Source of the DNA: Ciceribacter thiooxidans
GTDB taxonomy: Bacteria; Pseudomonadota; Alphaproteobacteria; Rhizobiales; Rhizobiaceae
DNA: 64,000 nucleotides
Direction of reading: 5' to 3'
NCBI RefSeq assembly: GCF_014126615.1
Contig: NZ_CP059896.1
Span: 1,436,501 to 1,500,500 of the forward strand
Part shown: one piece after another, positions 39,587 to 47,417 of the stretch
Layout: each line of letters begins with the position of its first letter
Numbering within the stretch: the first letter of the stretch is position 1
Notes under the pieces: model-generated
Database searches by the model: none
What the model saw: only the letters and a program-made list of their open reading frames with translations
What the model was told of the DNA's origin: nothing
Program-made: the position numbers and the translations under genes

Positions 39587-40705
39587 ATGGAGGGGCATGT
39601 GGCGGTGCCGACGGATCGGTGTGACGCGGCTGCGTTCGAGCATCTTCTTCTTGAGGCCGCCCGCGCGGTGCAGCGCCGCGAGATTTCGGCCGAAACCGTC
39701 CTCGTCGACGTCTTCAACATCAACCGCGCGCTGAAATTCATCGACGCGGTCTGGCAGGCGAGCGGCATCGAGCTCGACGTCAACAGTTTCTACCTGTGGC
39801 CGACTTTTCGCGATCTGGCGGGCGCGATGGCCGACGGCTCATACCGGAATGTCCCGAAACGGATTCCGATCCGCCAGGGCACCGCGTCTGAGACACTCGT
39901 GGTCTTCGCCGGCGGCGCGAGCTGCTTTCTCGAAATGAAGGATTTCGTCAAAGCACTCGCCTTCGACGGGACCGTCTACGGCATGGCGCTCACGCCGTTC
40001 GGCCGCCCTGCTTCAACGCCTGCGGTGATCGCCGACGAGGTCGCAGCCTGCCTCGCCGAACTCGACACATCCGGGATCGTCCCGCCCTATCGTTTTGTCG
40101 GCTATTCCTTCGGCGGTCTGGTCGCGCTTGAACTCTCCCGCGCGCTTGCAGCCCGCGGTGTCGGGGCGGATTTCTTAGCCCTCGTCGACAGCCCGCAGAG
40201 CGAGCATGCCTGGCCGCTGCGCATATGGCTCGACTTCGCAGCCGGGCGGCTGCTTTCCAGGGGTGGACAGGCGCCGGCCACGGCCGCCGAGGAACCTGCC
40301 GGGGAAGCGTCACAGGTGCGGCTCGGCGGTGGACGCCTGGCGAAGTTGCGGCGCACGCTCCGGCGTCTCGCCTTCCGTTTCCTGAGCCCAAAGATGGAAA
40401 CCTACCCGACCTTCGTGCCGCAGTGGCTCGGCGGCTATCCGCCGGCCTATGATCTCGCGGCCCGGCAGCTCCTGCGGATGAAGGGGCTCTTCCGCCCGTC
40501 GCGCTACGAAGGGCCTCTGGTCTTTTACCGGACGGAGGGCGGCTCGCCGGTCGATTGTGACCCGAAGCTCATCTGGGAGCCTTACCTTCCGGCGGCGGAA
40601 TGGGTCGATGTCTCCGGCAACCACCAGACCATTACGATCGGTCGGCACGCCCGCGCGCTCGCCGCCGACGTCAGCCGCCGGCTCGCAGCTATGAAAAAGG
40701 CATAG
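39587..40705 (+). CDS. Carrier-like domain plus thioesterase domain protein
   Basis: 372 residues. Residues 1-85 look like a degenerate acyl-carrier domain: helices match, but the region that would carry the phosphopantetheine Ser reads VFNINRALKF with no Ser. Residues 100-370 are an NRPS-type thioesterase (alpha/beta hydrolase) with nucleophile Ser in FVGYSFGGLVAL near 170, Asp in LALVDSPQSE near 200 and a likely His in GNHQTIT near 345. An Ala/Glu-rich insert with basic patch lies at about 222-265. No synthetase gene is near, so its partner is unknown. Confidence 0.8.
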   Translation: MEGHVAVPTDRCDAAAFEHLLLEAARAVQRREISAETVLVDVFNINRALKFIDAVWQASGIELDVNSFYLWPTFRDLAGAMADGSYRNVPKRIPIRQGTASETLVVFAGGASCFLEMKDFVKALAFDGTVYGMALTPFGRPASTPAVIADEVAACLAELDTSGIVPPYRFVGYSFGGLVALELSRALAARGVGADFLALVDSPQSEHAWPLRIWLDFAAGRLLSRGGQAPATAAEEPAGEASQVRLGGGRLAKLRRTLRRLAFRFLSPKMETYPTFVPQWLGGYPPAYDLAARQLLRMKGLFRPSRYEGPLVFYRTEGGSPVDCDPKLIWEPYLPAAEWVDVSGNHQTITIGRHARALAADVSRRLAAMKKA

Positions 40706-40844
40706 AGGCCACACCGGTCTTGTCGGATGCGCCCGTCCTCGCCGAGCCGCGGCCATGTGGAAAAGCGAGCTTTCGGTGATGCAGCGTCTGTGAGAACCTG
40801 ACGTCCCTGAAGGTATCCTGACAATCGAACCGGGAGCGACAAAC

Positions 40845-41240
40845 GTGGAAATTCACAGAGCAGGCAGTAGGCCGTCCGCCAAAGGCCCGTCCGAATGGTT
40901 TACCGGAACCGTGAGAATCGACCCTCTCTTTGCAGCGAAGGATCCCGCGAGGGCCGCCGGTAACACGGTCACCTTCGAACCCGGTGCACGAACCGCCTGG
41001 CATACGCATCCCCTGGGGCAGGTCATCATCGTGACCTCCGGGCTGGGCCGGGCCCAGCGCTTCGGCGGGCCGGTCGAAGAAATCCGGCCGGGCGACGTCG
41101 TATGGTTCGAACCGGGAGAGAAGCACTGGCACGGTGCAGGGCCGACCACGGCGATGACGCATATCGCCATCCAGGAGGCCCTCGGCGGCGAGGCCGTGGA
41201 TTGGCTGGAGCACGTCACGGACGAAGAATACGGTGCCTGA
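40845..41240 (+). CDS. Cupin-domain protein
   Basis: 131 residues, GTG start after CGGGAG. Cupin motif 1 is [17 protein letters not shown] near 45 (two His and a Gln) and motif 2 is [17 protein letters not shown] near 83. The pattern matches the YhhW/carboxymuconolactone-associated cupins that often sit beside SDR and LysR genes, consistent with the broken genes just downstream. Metal-binding; substrate unknown. Confidence 0.9.
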   Translation: MEIHRAGSRPSAKGPSEWFTGTVRIDPLFAAKDPARAAGNTVTFEPGARTAWHTHPLGQVIIVTSGLGRAQRFGGPVEEIRPGDVVWFEPGEKHWHGAGPTTAMTHIAIQEALGGEAVDWLEHVTDEEYGA

Positions 41241-41245
41241 GGCCG

Positions 41246-41510
41246 TCACCGGTCAGCTTGGCCGGTCTTCACCGATGCGGCCTGCTCCTTGAGCCAGACG
41301 CGGAACGATTCGGCGGCGGGGCTGAGCCGCCGATGCTCGGGCATGACGAGCCAATATGCCGTCTTTTCCGAGCGAACGGTGGTGGCGAAGGGCTGCACCA
41401 GTCGGCCGCTCGTCAGATGGTCGCCTATCAGGAGCAGCCGGCCGATCGCGACTCCCTGGCCGTTCAGAGCCGCCTGCAGGGCGATGTTGTAGTCGGTGAG
41501 CTGCATATCG
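41246..41510 (-). pseudogene. LysR-family regulator, C-terminal fragment
   Basis: Only the last 85 or so residues of a LysR effector domain remain: MQLTDYNIALQAALNGQGVA, the GHLTSGRLVQPF-like region and a normal stop. The HTH and most of the sensor domain are missing. The right edge near 41505 coincides with the start of the SDR fragment on the other strand, so one deletion probably removed the facing 5' halves and the shared promoter of a divergent pair. Confidence 0.8.
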
Positions 41511-41675
41511 ATCGAGGCGGCGCGTGCGGAGGAATATGCGCAGAACCCCACCGGCCGCGTCGGCACGCCAGACGAGTTCGGCGCCGCCGCGGCATTCCTC
41601 TGCAGCCAGTATGCCGGCTATATCGTCGGCCAAAACCTGCTGCTCGACGGCGGCGCGTTCAACGCGACGTTCTGA
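41508..41675 (+). pseudogene. Short-chain dehydrogenase/reductase, C-terminal fragment
   Basis: In frame to a TGA at 41673, this stretch encodes about 55 residues with the SDR C-terminal signature: GRVGTPDEFGAAAAFLCSQY then GYIVGQNLLLDGGAFNATF. The Rossmann fold and the catalytic Tyr-x3-Lys are absent. It abuts the LysR fragment, so it cannot be made as an enzyme. Confidence 0.8.
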
Positions 41676-41793
41676 CCACCCCGCGTTGACGGCCCGTGAA
41701 GTTTGTTCTCGCATAGTTGGTCCGCCGGCATTACATAGGCCCACGGGCGGATGTCGCTCCGGAACAAGCCTGAACGAAGCGGGAAAGAAAGCG

Positions 41794-41883
41794 TTGCAAG
41801 AGCCTGTAAAGAAGGAAAGAGCGAGATATTTCAAGGCTCCCGTCTTTGCCGTCGCGCCGATGATCGACTGGACGGTGCGCTAG
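41794..41883 (+). pseudogene. Original 5' end of dusA, cut off by element insertion
   Basis: TTG 41794 after GGGAAAG begins LQEPVKKERARYF and runs into FAVAPMIDWT, the conserved DusA start, then meets a stop at 41881 inside element DNA. The body of dusA now lies 11.1 kb away at 52871. Host promoter and leader are in 41676-41793. Confidence 0.8.
41843..41875. other. attL core (dusA)
   Basis: 33-base core identical to 52971-53003 except G at 41856 where the right copy has C. The stretch encodes FAVAPMIDWT of DusA, a target used by many integrases. The mismatch marks the host version here and the element version on the right, so crossover probably took place in the 19 identical bases 41857-41875. 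Confidence 0.85.
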
Positions 41884-41905
41884 ATAAACCAATGGCTTAC
41901 GGCTT

Positions 41906-41915
41906 TTGTTGTACT
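41906..41915. other. Putative integrase arm-type site, left
   Basis: TTGTTGTACT, identical to 52839-52848 at the other end of the element, with a related inverted copy GTAGTAC beside it at 41920-41926. Position just inside attL suits an arm-binding site of a tyrosine integrase. Confidence 0.5.
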
Positions 41916-41935
41916 TTTTGTAGTACCGTGGCGGC

Positions 41936-42121
41936 CTAAGCCGCCACGAATAGCGCGTCCAACTGATTTCGGTCCCATACCGCGACTCCCCATTTTTCAA
42001 GCGGCGGCGGCACTTTGCCCTCGGCCCGCAGTCGGTCGAAGTAGCGCGGCGAGACGCCCAGATAACGAGCCGCATCCGGCCGCCTCAAGGCGCGGGGTTC
42101 TATTCGATTATCCACATGCAC
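41936..42121 (-). CDS. Small helix-turn-helix protein (AlpA/excisionase-like)
   Basis: 61 residues. RRPDAARYLGVSPRYFDRLR (residues 13-32) is a MerR-like HTH as in AlpA and excisionases, followed by a wing ending AVWDRNQLDALF. Such proteins bend attachment-site DNA or activate satellite transcription. Last gene of the leftward head-gene run, overlapping its upstream neighbour by 14 bases, next to attL. Confidence 0.8.
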   Translation of the reverse strand: MHVDNRIEPRALRRPDAARYLGVSPRYFDRLRAEGKVPPPLEKWGVAVWDRNQLDALFVAA

Positions 42122-42563
42122 GGTAAGCCTCCTCTGTTTCGATGCCTAAGGTACGATGCAAGCCGGCAACGGCTTCGTTGTCGTTGGCCGGTTCGTCTGT
42201 GGTCGCCTTCACCTTCTCCGCATACCGGCGCGCGGCGTTCATGCCGTTGGTTTGTTTTTTAGTCGGGTCGGGTGGCATCTGGCCGCCAAGGGCTTCATAG
42301 CCGGCGAGCATCTTGTCTCGGACCGCTTGCGCGAACTCGCTGCGTGCGTCCCATTGGATAGCGCCTAGATCGCCCGGTTTGGCGCCTGGGACCTTCGGCG
42401 GCAAGGCGACGATGTTGCCGTTCAGGCGTACTAGTGCGCAGCCTCGCAGAGTCATGGCCATGGGCTCAATGGCAACGTCGCCGAATGCCATGATTGCGAA
42501 GCTGCGATCCCATGCCGGTGCTCGCTGGATATTAACTCCGAGAAGCTTGATTTGGTTATTCAT
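42108..42563 (-). CDS. Element-encoded hypothetical protein
   Basis: 151 residues from ATG 42563 (MNNQIKLLGVNIQRAPAWDR). No recognised domain; a middle part CALVRLNGNIVALPPKVPGA and a charged Lys-rich stretch near 110. Its start codon overlaps the head-closure gene, so it belongs to the head transcript. Could be a satellite-specific accessory factor. The frame extends to 42638, but that part is a shadow of the upstream gene. Confidence 0.7.
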   Translation of the reverse strand: MNNQIKLLGVNIQRAPAWDRSFAIMAFGDVAIEPMAMTLRGCALVRLNGNIVALPPKVPGAKPGDLGAIQWDARSEFAQAVRDKMLAGYEALGGQMPPDPTKKQTNGMNAARRYAEKVKATTDEPANDNEAVAGLHRTLGIETEEAYRACG

Positions 42564-42901
42564 TATGCTGTTCCTGTTTTGGCGAGGATGTTGACGAAGC
42601 TCTTGCGCTCGTCGGGTTCGATGGACGTGATGTCCCATATCTCTCCGCTGCGGGCATCAACGGCCCGCCAGTCGGTGGTCATGGTTGCCGCGGCAGGTTG
42701 CCAGCGGATGGTAATCGCGACGGTCTGACTGCCCGCGAGACGGCCAGCCATGACGGACTCTGTGCCGCGCAGGCGTTCGATGCGGGCCGGGGCGGACCAG
42801 ATCGTGACATGTGGACCTGATGTGATATTTCCGAAGCCGTCGTCTTCCTCGGTTCTGTTCTGGAAGTTGACCAACTCGCGAAGCTTGCCGGCCGGGGTCA
42901 T
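42563..42901 (-). CDS. Phage head closure / head-tail adaptor protein
   Basis: 112 residues of the SPP1 gp16/HK97 gp7-like joining family: MTPAGKLRELVNFQNRTEED at the start, a central IWSAPARIERLRGTE and a C-terminal DITSIEPDERKSF. It seals the filled capsid and presents the docking face for a tail, here presumably a helper phage's. Starts four bases inside portal. Confidence 0.88.
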   Translation of the reverse strand: MTPAGKLRELVNFQNRTEEDDGFGNITSGPHVTIWSAPARIERLRGTESVMAGRLAGSQTVAITIRWQPAAATMTTDWRAVDARSGEIWDITSIEPDERKSFVNILAKTGTA

Positions 42902-44103
42902 GCCGCGTCCTCGATCTTGGCTCGATTGTCATTAGCGCCGCCAAGCACTCCCATGTTCAAAGGCTCGACATAGGTGTCGCCGCCGTCGATCTTGGACATG
43001 TTTTCAAACGCGCGGATTTCATTGCTTGAAAGCCAGCCGCCTTCGCGACCGACGCGGTAGGCCGTGTAACGGCTCGCCAGATCGCCGCGGAGAAGGCCCG
43101 CAAGGTCATGCTCCACAAAGAAGGTCTTTCGCGCCTCAGGCGACAGCAGAGCAATCTGCATGGCCATCTCCACGCGCCTTGCCCATGGGGCCAAGCAGCG
43201 TTGAACAAGCGCGCGGGATTCCTCGCCAATGTTGGAATAGGTCGCATCGTCGGTGATACCGGCAACGGATGGCGGCACGCCGAACACGCGGCAAATGTCG
43301 AGATTGGACAGCTTCCGGCTTTCAAGAAATTCCGAGTCCTTGCTGTTGAACTGGAACGTCTCGAACTTCGCGCCGCCGTCGAGGATCATGACCTCATTGG
43401 CCTTGAGCGTGCCAATGAACCTCGCCTTGAACTTTGCCAGCACGTCTTCTTTCCCGGCCGTTGCCAGCTTGTCAGGAAACACCAAAGCGCCAGCAGGACG
43501 GAAAGCATTCTCCGCAGCCGCGCCGGCCTGATCTTGCTGCGCTAACGCAAGCCCGAATGCAGCCGCCGCAATCTGGATAGGAGACAAGCCAAGCACGCCA
43601 TCTTTCGTGCGGTATCGGATATGCAGCACCTCGTCTTGCAGCAGGACTTCCGTGCCGCCATCAGGTAGCGCGTGCTTATACCTCAAGCGGCCCGTTGCGA
43701 GCCGTTCAACCGTCATCGATGGTGACAGCAGCGGACGCAATGCCGTGACCTGGCCGCGTCCGTTTCGTTCAATCTTGCTGTAGGCATTGCCATAGGTGAG
43801 GGCGCTGGCCAGCATCATTTCGCGGGCTTCAAAGGCAGTAAGGCCCGGTGCGGTCTCGTCGTGCAGGACACTATAAAGCGGATGGTCCGTTGCCGCTTCC
43901 CGTCCGCCGTCTTCGGTCTTGCGGTAGACCTTCAACGGAACCGAAGCGAGGTTTTCCGCGATGACGCTGATGCACCTGTGCGCGACGGCATGGCCGGACG
44001 CCTTTTCGATGTCGGCTCGAGCCTGCCAACGCGCGCCTAAGAACTCGCCAAGATAGGGGTCCGACGTAGCGATGCGGGTTTCAGCTTTACGAAATGGCCA
44101 CAT
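42898..44103 (-). CDS. Phage portal protein (HK97 family)
   Basis: 401 residues, the normal length. Typical blocks are VAHRCISVIAENLASVPLKV near 45, MMLASALTYGNAYSKIERNG near 95 and NLDICRVFGVPPSVAGI near 270. Forms the 12-fold ring through which the terminase pumps DNA. Overlaps the protease gene by 17 bases. Confidence 0.94.
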   Translation of the reverse strand: MWPFRKAETRIATSDPYLGEFLGARWQARADIEKASGHAVAHRCISVIAENLASVPLKVYRKTEDGGREAATDHPLYSVLHDETAPGLTAFEAREMMLASALTYGNAYSKIERNGRGQVTALRPLLSPSMTVERLATGRLRYKHALPDGGTEVLLQDEVLHIRYRTKDGVLGLSPIQIAAAAFGLALAQQDQAGAAAENAFRPAGALVFPDKLATAGKEDVLAKFKARFIGTLKANEVMILDGGAKFETFQFNSKDSEFLESRKLSNLDICRVFGVPPSVAGITDDATYSNIGEESRALVQRCLAPWARRVEMAMQIALLSPEARKTFFVEHDLAGLLRGDLASRYTAYRVGREGGWLSSNEIRAFENMSKIDGGDTYVEPLNMGVLGGANDNRAKIEDAA

Positions 44104-44623
44104 GGCAAGCCTCCAATTCGAGTACGGCTAGCCGGCGATCGGCATCGGTCCGCTGTTGACGGGAACGCGCGTGAATCGACGTGCCGCCATAGGCCGGAAA
44201 GCTTTGAACGACGCTGATTTCGTGCAACACGACATTCCGCAGAGTGCGCTTTTCGCCGCGCCACTCGTCGCCGCCTTCAGGCACGGTGAAGCCGAATGAC
44301 ATGCCGCCTAGATCAGAGCGGGCCGCCATGGCGAGCAGGTCGCGGCCGAGGGTGGTGTCCGGCACGTCAATGGAGAATGCCAGTCCGCGGGCATCTTCGG
44401 AAAGGCGAAGGCTTCCGGATTTCGTGCGGGCCAAAACTTTGCCCGCATCATGGTCGACTAGCGCCAAAATATCAGGCTGGCCGCGAAGACTGGCCGCGAA
44501 GGCGCCGGGGGCAATCGTCTCGCTAAAGTCCGCGATCCGCGTTTCAGTGTTGAAAGTTGCGGCATAGCCGGAAAGACGTCGACCTTCCGCCCTGACTTCC
44601 GTGGCAATTCTTTTTTCCATCAT
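44087..44623 (-). CDS. HK97-family prohead protease
   Basis: 178 residues from the MM pair at 44623/44620. RRLSGYAATFNTETRIADFS, then ILALVDHDAGKVLARTKSG with the catalytic His near 57, MSFGFTV with the Ser near 105 and a later acidic residue (HEISVV). It cleaves the capsid delta domain during maturation. Start overlaps the end of the connector gene. Confidence 0.9.
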   Translation of the reverse strand: MMEKRIATEVRAEGRRLSGYAATFNTETRIADFSETIAPGAFAASLRGQPDILALVDHDAGKVLARTKSGSLRLSEDARGLAFSIDVPDTTLGRDLLAMAARSDLGGMSFGFTVPEGGDEWRGEKRTLRNVVLHEISVVQSFPAYGGTSIHARSRQQRTDADRRLAVLELEACHVAIS

Positions 44624-44898
44624 ATCGATTGCGTCCTGTACGGCTGGAGGAGGGCGTTCACGCCGAAGGCGATAGGCGTCGATGGTGTTTCGCCGGCAGC
44701 TTCGCGGGCGTTGTACCAATGGGCCGCCAGGAGGAGGATGGCGTGCTTAACGGGCGCCGGAACCGGGGCGGCAATCGCCACCCCGATCTCGGACACAAAC
44801 CCGTCGGCCGCCTCTAGGAGCGAAGTGACGTAATCGTCGTCGGTCGTGAAACTGATCCGAAGATGCGCCTTCGCTTCCGCGAGAGTAACGGCCGTCAA
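44620..44898 (-). CDS. Phage head-tail connector protein (HK97 gp6-like)
   Basis: 92 residues from TTG 44898, one base after the capsid stop: TAVTLAEAKAHLRISFTTDD, then YVTSLLEAADGFVSEIG and a C-terminal YNAREAAGETPSTPIAFGVN. This is the DUF3199/gp6 pattern of head-tail connectors. The frame is open to 45120, but that part is antisense-like shadow of the capsid gene. Confidence 0.88.
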   Translation of the reverse strand: MTAVTLAEAKAHLRISFTTDDDYVTSLLEAADGFVSEIGVAIAAPVPAPVKHAILLLAAHWYNAREAAGETPSTPIAFGVNALLQPYRTQSI

Positions 44899-44899
44899 G

Positions 44900-46057
44900 T
44901 TAGATGGCCTTCCAAGCGAACGCTTCCGGGTGCCGAACGGCGACATCCGCATCCAAAAAGGCGTGGAGGCGGAGTCCTCCCTTGCTCGCGTCGGTGTACG
45001 GATTTGCCAAGATGTCGATGCCGGACCAATAGCCGACCATGAGGTTCGACCAGGCGCCGAAGACAAGCGGGTTGGTGTCAGGCGTGCCGGTGATCGTCTT
45101 GACTTGATTGGACGAAACAATGCGCTCGCCGTGGAAGATCTCCGAAACGGGAATGTTGCGGTCCGTCGTATCCTTGATCTTGCGAGCGGCGGCCATGATT
45201 GTTGGATTGGTCAAGAAGCCGGTGGTGCCGGTCACGTCGTCCATTTCAAGCGCTGCGATCAGGTCAGCCGCAATGTCGGTCAGTTCCGTTTCAGCCGTCG
45301 CATTGGCGGTGATAACGTCCATGATACCGGACGGCTGATTGGTGCCGCCGCCAAGAATTGCGGCGCCATCGAGTGCCTGCGCGAGAATGAAAGCCAGATC
45401 TCCGCGGAGCACGTTTTCAAGCGCCACGCCGTTCTGGAGCATCAAACGGCGCGACAGGTACATTTCGCCGCTAACCGTCTTCGGCGAGAGGCTGACCTTG
45501 TCGAAAGTGGAGTCGCTGGCCGTGGTCGAGCCGTCTTCGGCCACCCAATAGGCGCTAGGTCCGCCTGTGAGCTTAGGCAAATCGAGGTTGCCAGTCAGGC
45601 CCGAAATAATGGTCGCACCCAGGTTCTGGATTGCCATGACAGGCCGCAGACGATCAATCATGCCGCCCATGCTGGTGGCGACGGTATCGGCCGCCGTGGT
45701 GGTGGTCATCGCGCGGGTTTCGCCAAGGATCATCGCGGTCGGGATCATGACCCCGCGGACTTCACGGCCCTTGCTCAACTCGTCGTGCTGTTCACGTTCA
45801 AGGCCAGTAAGCGAGCCGGCCGCAGCTTCGCGAATAGCCTTGCCGACGCTGTAGCTACGAAGCTCTTTGTTGGCCGAAGCGTCGGGCTTTGCGTCCGCCT
45901 GGCGTTCAAATTCTGCCAGAGTGGCGGCGCGTTTGATGTCCTTGTCGAGCGCGCGGACTTCGCTTTCCAGCGCGTCGAAGCGTTCCGGGTTGGTAGTTGC
46001 GGCGCGCATCTCAACGATTTTCGCGGCGCGGGTTTCCTGCAGATGTGCAATGTTCAA
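44900..46057 (-). CDS. Major capsid protein (HK97 fold)
   Basis: 385 residues, TTG start after TAGGAG. An N-terminal coiled-coil delta domain (about 1-100, ALESEVRALDKDIKRAATLA) is followed by the mature shell: RPVMAIQNLGATIISGLTGN near 140, EDGSTTASDSTFDKVSLSPK near 175 and the phage_capsid pattern LAQALDGAAILGGGTNQPSG near 232. Capsid precedes connector, protease and portal, the reverse of most HK97-type phages but usual in capsid-forming satellites. Confidence 0.94.
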   Translation of the reverse strand: MNIAHLQETRAAKIVEMRAATTNPERFDALESEVRALDKDIKRAATLAEFERQADAKPDASANKELRSYSVGKAIREAAAGSLTGLEREQHDELSKGREVRGVMIPTAMILGETRAMTTTTAADTVATSMGGMIDRLRPVMAIQNLGATIISGLTGNLDLPKLTGGPSAYWVAEDGSTTASDSTFDKVSLSPKTVSGEMYLSRRLMLQNGVALENVLRGDLAFILAQALDGAAILGGGTNQPSGIMDVITANATAETELTDIAADLIAALEMDDVTGTTGFLTNPTIMAAARKIKDTTDRNIPVSEIFHGERIVSSNQVKTITGTPDTNPLVFGAWSNLMVGYWSGIDILANPYTDASKGGLRLHAFLDADVAVRHPEAFAWKAI

Positions 46058-46145
46058 TGTAGTCTCCTAGGCTAGGGAATTGGCGCACTAGGCGCCGTTG
46101 ATTGCCGGGCATGCTCCGGCGCTTTCCGAACCGATGGCGCGGAAA

Positions 46146-46173
46146 TGAAAAAGCCCGCCGTTGCCGGCAGGCT
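46146..46173 (-). terminator. Strong terminator upstream of the capsid gene
   Basis: On the minus strand AGCCTGCCG-GCAA-CGGCGGGCT with a GNRA loop and one G-U pair, followed by five T. It lies 75 bases beyond the tRNA-like element and about 90 bases before the capsid start, so it splits the leftward transcription unit and implies a separate promoter or antitermination for the head genes. Confidence 0.85.
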
Positions 46174-46247
46174 GAACTTGATTGATTGTGTGGGGTGCCA
46201 GCGCGCGGCACGTGTGGGGGCCGGTGGTGGTCGCGCTGGCTATGTGG

Positions 46248-46324
46248 TGGAGACCCTGGCGAGATTCGAACTCGCATCATCCGTTACCGCTATCGGGCTA
46301 GAAGTCCCGCGCGGGTACAGGGCC
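46248..46324 (-). ncRNA. tRNA-like element lacking a normal D-arm
   Basis: 77 nucleotides on the minus strand. Acceptor GGCCCTG pairs with CAGGGTC (one G-U), and the T-arm GCGAG-TTCGAAT-CTCGC and a discriminator plus CCA are all canonical. The rest is not: only eight bases precede a CGGG/CCCG stem with an eight-base loop ACTTCTAG, then 18 bases up to the T-arm. No D-loop GG is present. It may be a decayed satellite tRNA or a tRNA mimic. Covariance scoring was not possible. Confidence 0.4.
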
Positions 46325-46332
46325 GAATTGGC

Positions 46333-46476
46333 TTAGGCGGGGAGGGTGGCGAGCGCGTCAAGCTTTTCAAGGATGACGTACAGGCCGGCACATTCGGCCG
46401 CGGAATCTGGCAATGCCCCGACTGCCCGCAGGACCAACGAAACAAGCAATCTGATCTCTTCGATTTCGTCTGCCAT
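46333..46476 (-). CDS. Small element-encoded protein, 47 residues
   Basis: ATG 46476 follows GGAGGG at six bases, an excellent site. The product starts MADEIEEIRLLVSLVLRAVG and ends LEKLDALATLPA: acidic and amphipathic, predicted helical, one Cys. No family recognised. It ends nine bases before the tRNA-like element, so the two probably share a transcript ending at 46146. Confidence 0.65.
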   Translation of the reverse strand: MADEIEEIRLLVSLVLRAVGALPDSAAECAGLYVILEKLDALATLPA

Positions 46477-46716
46477 GTTCTGCCCTCCGTTTCGATATGG
46501 AGAGCATGCCGCAAGTGTGGCGTTCTGGCAAGCGAAAAACGGTCTAACCAGTTGATTTTCTTGACAAATTTGTAAAGATGGTTAAGTTCGTTTGTTAGGA
46601 TGGGCACGTACCCCTTCACCTACACAGGTGACAACTTCGCGGAATCGGCAACTTATGCAAGCGCAGGAAAGCGCATAAAGGCGCACCTCTTACAATACAG
46701 TCCCCAAATTCGCGAA

Positions 46717-46916
46717 TTGAGTACGTACTCCTATCCCTAGTCACTCTGCAGCGTGTTGAGGCATGCCTCGCTATGCGCCGCTATGCGCCTTCATACCTAC
46801 CGCGCGGGGCGGCGGTTGAGTGTACACTCGAATATCGGGAGTCTTTCTCCCTATCTCTAGCCATTCTGAAGGCGTTTGAGTATGTACTCGCTGCGCAGCT
46901 ATGCGCCGCTATGCGA
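46717..46916. repeat. Array of TTGAG-N6-CTC palindromes with direct repeats
   Basis: Four 12-base palindromes, each preceded by TT: GAGTACGTACTC (46719), GAGGCATGCCTC (46758), GAGTGTACACTC (46818) and GAGTATGTACTC (46878, one mismatch). The central six bases differ but are self-complementary. They sit in two copies of a larger unit that also shares TATC-CTAG-CA-TCTG blocks and a terminal GCTATGCGCCGCTATGCG. The whole gap 46477-47019 holds no convincing gene. Operators or replication iterons are the likely roles. Confidence 0.75.
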
Positions 46917-47019
46917 GTACCCTCTATATATACACGCCACGAGAACCCGCTTTTTAGACATTTTCGCCGAAAATAGTTGCCACGCCGCCTGAAGATGACG
47001 GCAGGGTGTTGCGGATATG

Positions 47020-47403
47020 TTACACGTTCGGGTTGAGGATCTCGTACTCACGGCCGTCTAATCCCAGGCCATCTCGTGTTAGCACGACGCTGAATCGCTT
47101 AAATAAGCTGAAGAACTCTTCCAATGTCACTTCGATATCAATCTCTTTAAACTGTAGTGTATCGGTGGATTGAATTTGTTCGTTGACGCTATCGAAGCCC
47201 TCTCCATCGGCATAGACGGCGCGAACGCTAATATTTCCGGGGTCGATAGACAGATAATAGGCCCGAATAGCTACGACATGGGCGCCATCCGGAACGCCTT
47301 TTTCTCGGAAGTATTCCAGTTTTGATACGTCATCGGCATCGTCCGCAGCAGATGTGCCCTTCCAATCATTGTATTGAACGCTTGCGGTGAATACTTCACT
47401 CAT
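47020..47403 (-). CDS. Element-encoded hypothetical protein
   Basis: 127 residues from ATG 47403 (MSEVFTASVQYNDWKGTSAA), with GGAGGG about nine bases upstream. Acidic, with IDIEVTLEEFFSLFKRFSVV near 90 and a C-terminal LDGREYEIL. No domain recognised. Immediately after terL, on the same strand. Its lower G+C than neighbours suggests a different origin. Confidence 0.7.
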   Translation of the reverse strand: MSEVFTASVQYNDWKGTSAADDADDVSKLEYFREKGVPDGAHVVAIRAYYLSIDPGNISVRAVYADGEGFDSVNEQIQSTDTLQFKEIDIEVTLEEFFSLFKRFSVVLTRDGLGLDGREYEILNPNV

Positions 47404-47417
47404 TCCCATTCCCTCCG

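Noticed and set aside
46717..46916. CRISPR array
   Set aside because: The repeats are 12-base palindromes with unequal spacing and related, not unique, spacers; no cas genes occur in the window.
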